A model generated the notes under the pieces. That model was not told where the DNA came from. It searched no databases and saw nothing but the letters and a program-made list of their open reading frames with translations. The position numbers and the translations under genes were made by a program. From an uncultured Clostridia bacterium (GTDB lineage: Bacteria > Bacillota > Clostridia > UBA1381), in NCBI GenBank assembly GCA_947631235.1, contig CANRKO010000006.1:48854-112853 (forward strand): a DNA stretch of 64,000 bases. The letters are read 5' to 3'. Numbering within the stretch: position 1 is the stretch's first letter; each line of letters begins with the position of its first letter. Of the stretch, positions 62,353 through 64,000 are shown in pieces.

Positions 62353-63548
62353 TATCTCTTATAATACTCGATTATTCTGTGGTTTGCCGAGAAGAACTGC
62401 AAATTCGCGTCAAAGTACAGATGCGACACGCTGCCGTCTATCCACATACCGTTTTCTATTTTATTTCCGCTGTCCCATGTCGTGTCCACAATGACCCACC
62501 TGCCGTCAACGTATACCTCGTTCCAGGCGTGGTTCTGCTCGTCGGTTACGATATTTTCGTCATTCCATTTCGTGTCGCCGCTAACGCCGAGAGCGTAACC
62601 CGTCACGACGTTGCACGGTATACCCTCCGCACGGCAAAGCGCAGCCATAAGCGTGGCGTAGCCGCGGCACACCGCTTTTTTCGAGTGCAGCACGTCGAGC
62701 GCGTAGTAAGGCGGTATACCCTCTCCGGCGAGACTGTCGGAGTCATAATAAAGATTTTCACATACCCAGTCGTGCAGAGCCGCGACCTTCTCGTAATCGG
62801 TTTCGGCGTGTCTCACTATTTTATCGGCGGTTTCCTTTATCTCCGCGTCGCCCGATTGAACCGATTCGGTGCTTTTAAGCGCGTCTCTAACCGACTTGTC
62901 CTTTTCGTACAAACGTTTGTTTTCCGCATAAACAGCCGGCTCTTCTATATCCCAACCGCCGCCGGGCAGACGCTCCAGCGTCACGTAATTGTACACCCAG
63001 CTTGTGAACTGACCGAACTCTCTGCTGCCGGTGTACACGCATAAATCGAGCGTGTAGCTGTCGCTTTCGGGAATATCGACGGTTTTGTTGAACATACCGT
63101 TTCCGTCAACCGCGAACGACGTCTGACCGAGCGTTTCACCGTTTTCATCGGCAAAGTTGACGACGAAATGCGCACGCTCCTTTGACGCGGTTATACCGAA
63201 AAGCTGAACCGTGTCGTAATCGACTATGACGCTTATGTTTTCCTCGGGGTAAAACGTGAGCATCGGGCTGTTTTCGATGTACGCGTTTTCCGCTACGTCC
63301 GACGGGTCTATGGGCGGCTCCTCGTGCTTTATCATCGCCTTTATTTCCTCAAACGACGGAACGTAGTCCGTGAGGTTTGCAAGTCCCTCCGACGCTTGCG
63401 AAATAACGCCCGCCGCCTGCGGGAATTTTTCCTCGAGAGATGGTATGTATGTGCCTATATTGAGGAAAAAATCGGTTTTGGCGTTTATGATGCTTATGCC
63501 TATCGTCAGAATAATAAGCACTATCAATATTCTTTTTACATGTTTCAT
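62352..63548 (-). CDS. Membrane-anchored transglutaminase-like protein
   Basis: 398 residues. One N-terminal anchor (ILIVLIILTIGISIINA), a beta-rich middle (~90-190), and a transglutaminase-like cysteine-peptidase domain: Cys in SKKAVCRGYATLMAALC, His in NHAWNEVYVDGRWV, Asp in IVDTTWDS. The catalytic triad is complete. Probably acts outside the cell on wall or surface proteins. Coupled to dusB by TAATG overlap. Confidence 0.88.
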   Translation of the reverse strand: MKHVKRILIVLIILTIGISIINAKTDFFLNIGTYIPSLEEKFPQAAGVISQASEGLANLTDYVPSFEEIKAMIKHEEPPIDPSDVAENAYIENSPMLTFYPEENISVIVDYDTVQLFGITASKERAHFVVNFADENGETLGQTSFAVDGNGMFNKTVDIPESDSYTLDLCVYTGSREFGQFTSWVYNYVTLERLPGGGWDIEEPAVYAENKRLYEKDKSVRDALKSTESVQSGDAEIKETADKIVRHAETDYEKVAALHDWVCENLYYDSDSLAGEGIPPYYALDVLHSKKAVCRGYATLMAALCRAEGIPCNVVTGYALGVSGDTKWNDENIVTDEQNHAWNEVYVDGRWVIVDTTWDSGNKIENGMWIDGSVSHLYFDANLQFFSANHRIIEYYKR

Positions 63549-63614
63549 AACGTATCACCTGTAAAAAAAGATACCGCAGCCTAAGCAAATTCTTAAACCG
63601 CAGCATCTTCAAAT

Positions 63615-63688
<74 letters not shown>

Positions 63689-63741
63689 GTAAACAACAAA
63701 AGACGCGCTTTGTCTTTCAGGCGTCTTTTGTTCTATTAAAA

Positions 63742-63816
63742 TGGAGCGGAAGACGAGATTCGAACTCGCGACGTTCACCTTGGCAAGGTGACGCTCTACC
63801 ACTGAGCCACTCCCGC
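63742..63816 (-). tRNA. tRNA-Gly (GCC)
   Basis: 75 nt with encoded CCA; GCGGGAG acceptor strand, anticodon GCC in TTGCCAA. Confidence 0.95.
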
Positions 63817-63841
63817 ATATCCGCAGCTTTTGACTGCGGTT

Positions 63842-63917
63842 TGGTGCTTCCGGGTGGAATCGAACCGCCGACACAGGGATTTTCAGTCCCTTGCTCTACC
63901 GACTGAGCTACAGAAGC
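63842..63917 (-). tRNA. tRNA-Phe (GAA)
   Basis: 76 nt with encoded CCA; GCTTCTG acceptor strand, anticodon GAA in CTGAAAA. Confidence 0.95.
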
Positions 63918-63920
63918 AAA

Positions 63921-63997
63921 TGGCGACCCGGATGAGGCTCGAACTCACGACCTCCAGCGTGACAGGCTGGCGTTCTAACCAACTGAACTACCGGGCC
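63921..63997 (-). tRNA. tRNA-Asp (GTC)
   Basis: 77 nt with encoded CCA; GGCCCGG acceptor strand, anticodon GTC in CTGTCAC. The cluster may continue past the window edge, where its promoter must lie. Confidence 0.95.
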
Positions 63998-64000
63998 ATA

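Overview
The window looks like chromosomal DNA of an uncultured, mid-GC member of the Clostridia (Firmicutes). Supporting signs are strong AGGAGG ribosome sites, frequent TTG/GTG starts, sigma-A style TTGACA-17-TATAAT promoters, RicT, MscL, a BirA-regulated bioY, single-chain glycyl-tRNA synthetase, S-layer-homology (SLH) and stalk-domain surface proteins, and a YifB-type ATPase. Species cannot be assigned from sequence alone.

Layout. 1-11 kb: trmB, a permease, a PurF paralogue without its catalytic cysteine, valS, a two-OB-fold protein, and a minus-strand operon of DUF2264, DUF4250, CYTH, a small membrane protein and a PP2C phosphatase. 11-15 kb: panB-panC-panD behind a long structured leader with its own terminator, then patatin and tadA. 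15-20 kb: folC, rpmE, rpsO, pnp. 19.7-25 kb: two anchored repeat proteins, bioY behind a BirA operator, genuine purF, a MATE exporter. 25-35 kb: mscL, glyS, radA, ricT, ferredoxin, an amidohydrolase, mreB-like, fabZ, a methyltransferase, rsmI and two tiny genes. 35-47 kb: nfo, a corrinoid-activation ATPase, a polysaccharide deacetylase, guaB, gapA, a hybrid sensor kinase with a lone solute-binding lipoprotein, and a large secreted stalk/RCC1 protein. 47.5-52.4 kb: a DUF5662 protein, cardiolipin synthase, nadE, yifB, gtrA.

52.6-60.5 kb is the accessory part. An initiator tRNA gene with an odd T-stem is followed by a visibly AT-rich block: an XRE repressor, a divergent three-gene lipid cassette (permuted papain-like hydrolase, zinc-dependent phospholipase C, acyltransferase), an SLH surface protein and a YefM/YoeB toxin-antitoxin pair. 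Next come three tandem secreted paralogues sharing a C-terminal module I do not recognise. 60.6-64 kb holds a membrane protein behind a second structured leader, dusB, a transglutaminase and four tRNAs (Cys, Gly, Phe, Asp).

Five intergenic clusters of palindromic REP/BIME-like repeats (about 1.9, 6.3, 11.1, 17.4 and 47.2 kb) are the main repeat structure. No CRISPR array, insertion sequence, integrase, rRNA or replication origin was seen. The best candidates for undescribed biology are the lipid cassette, the shared C-terminal module, the two structured leaders, the Cys-less PurF paralogue and the two-family repeat system.
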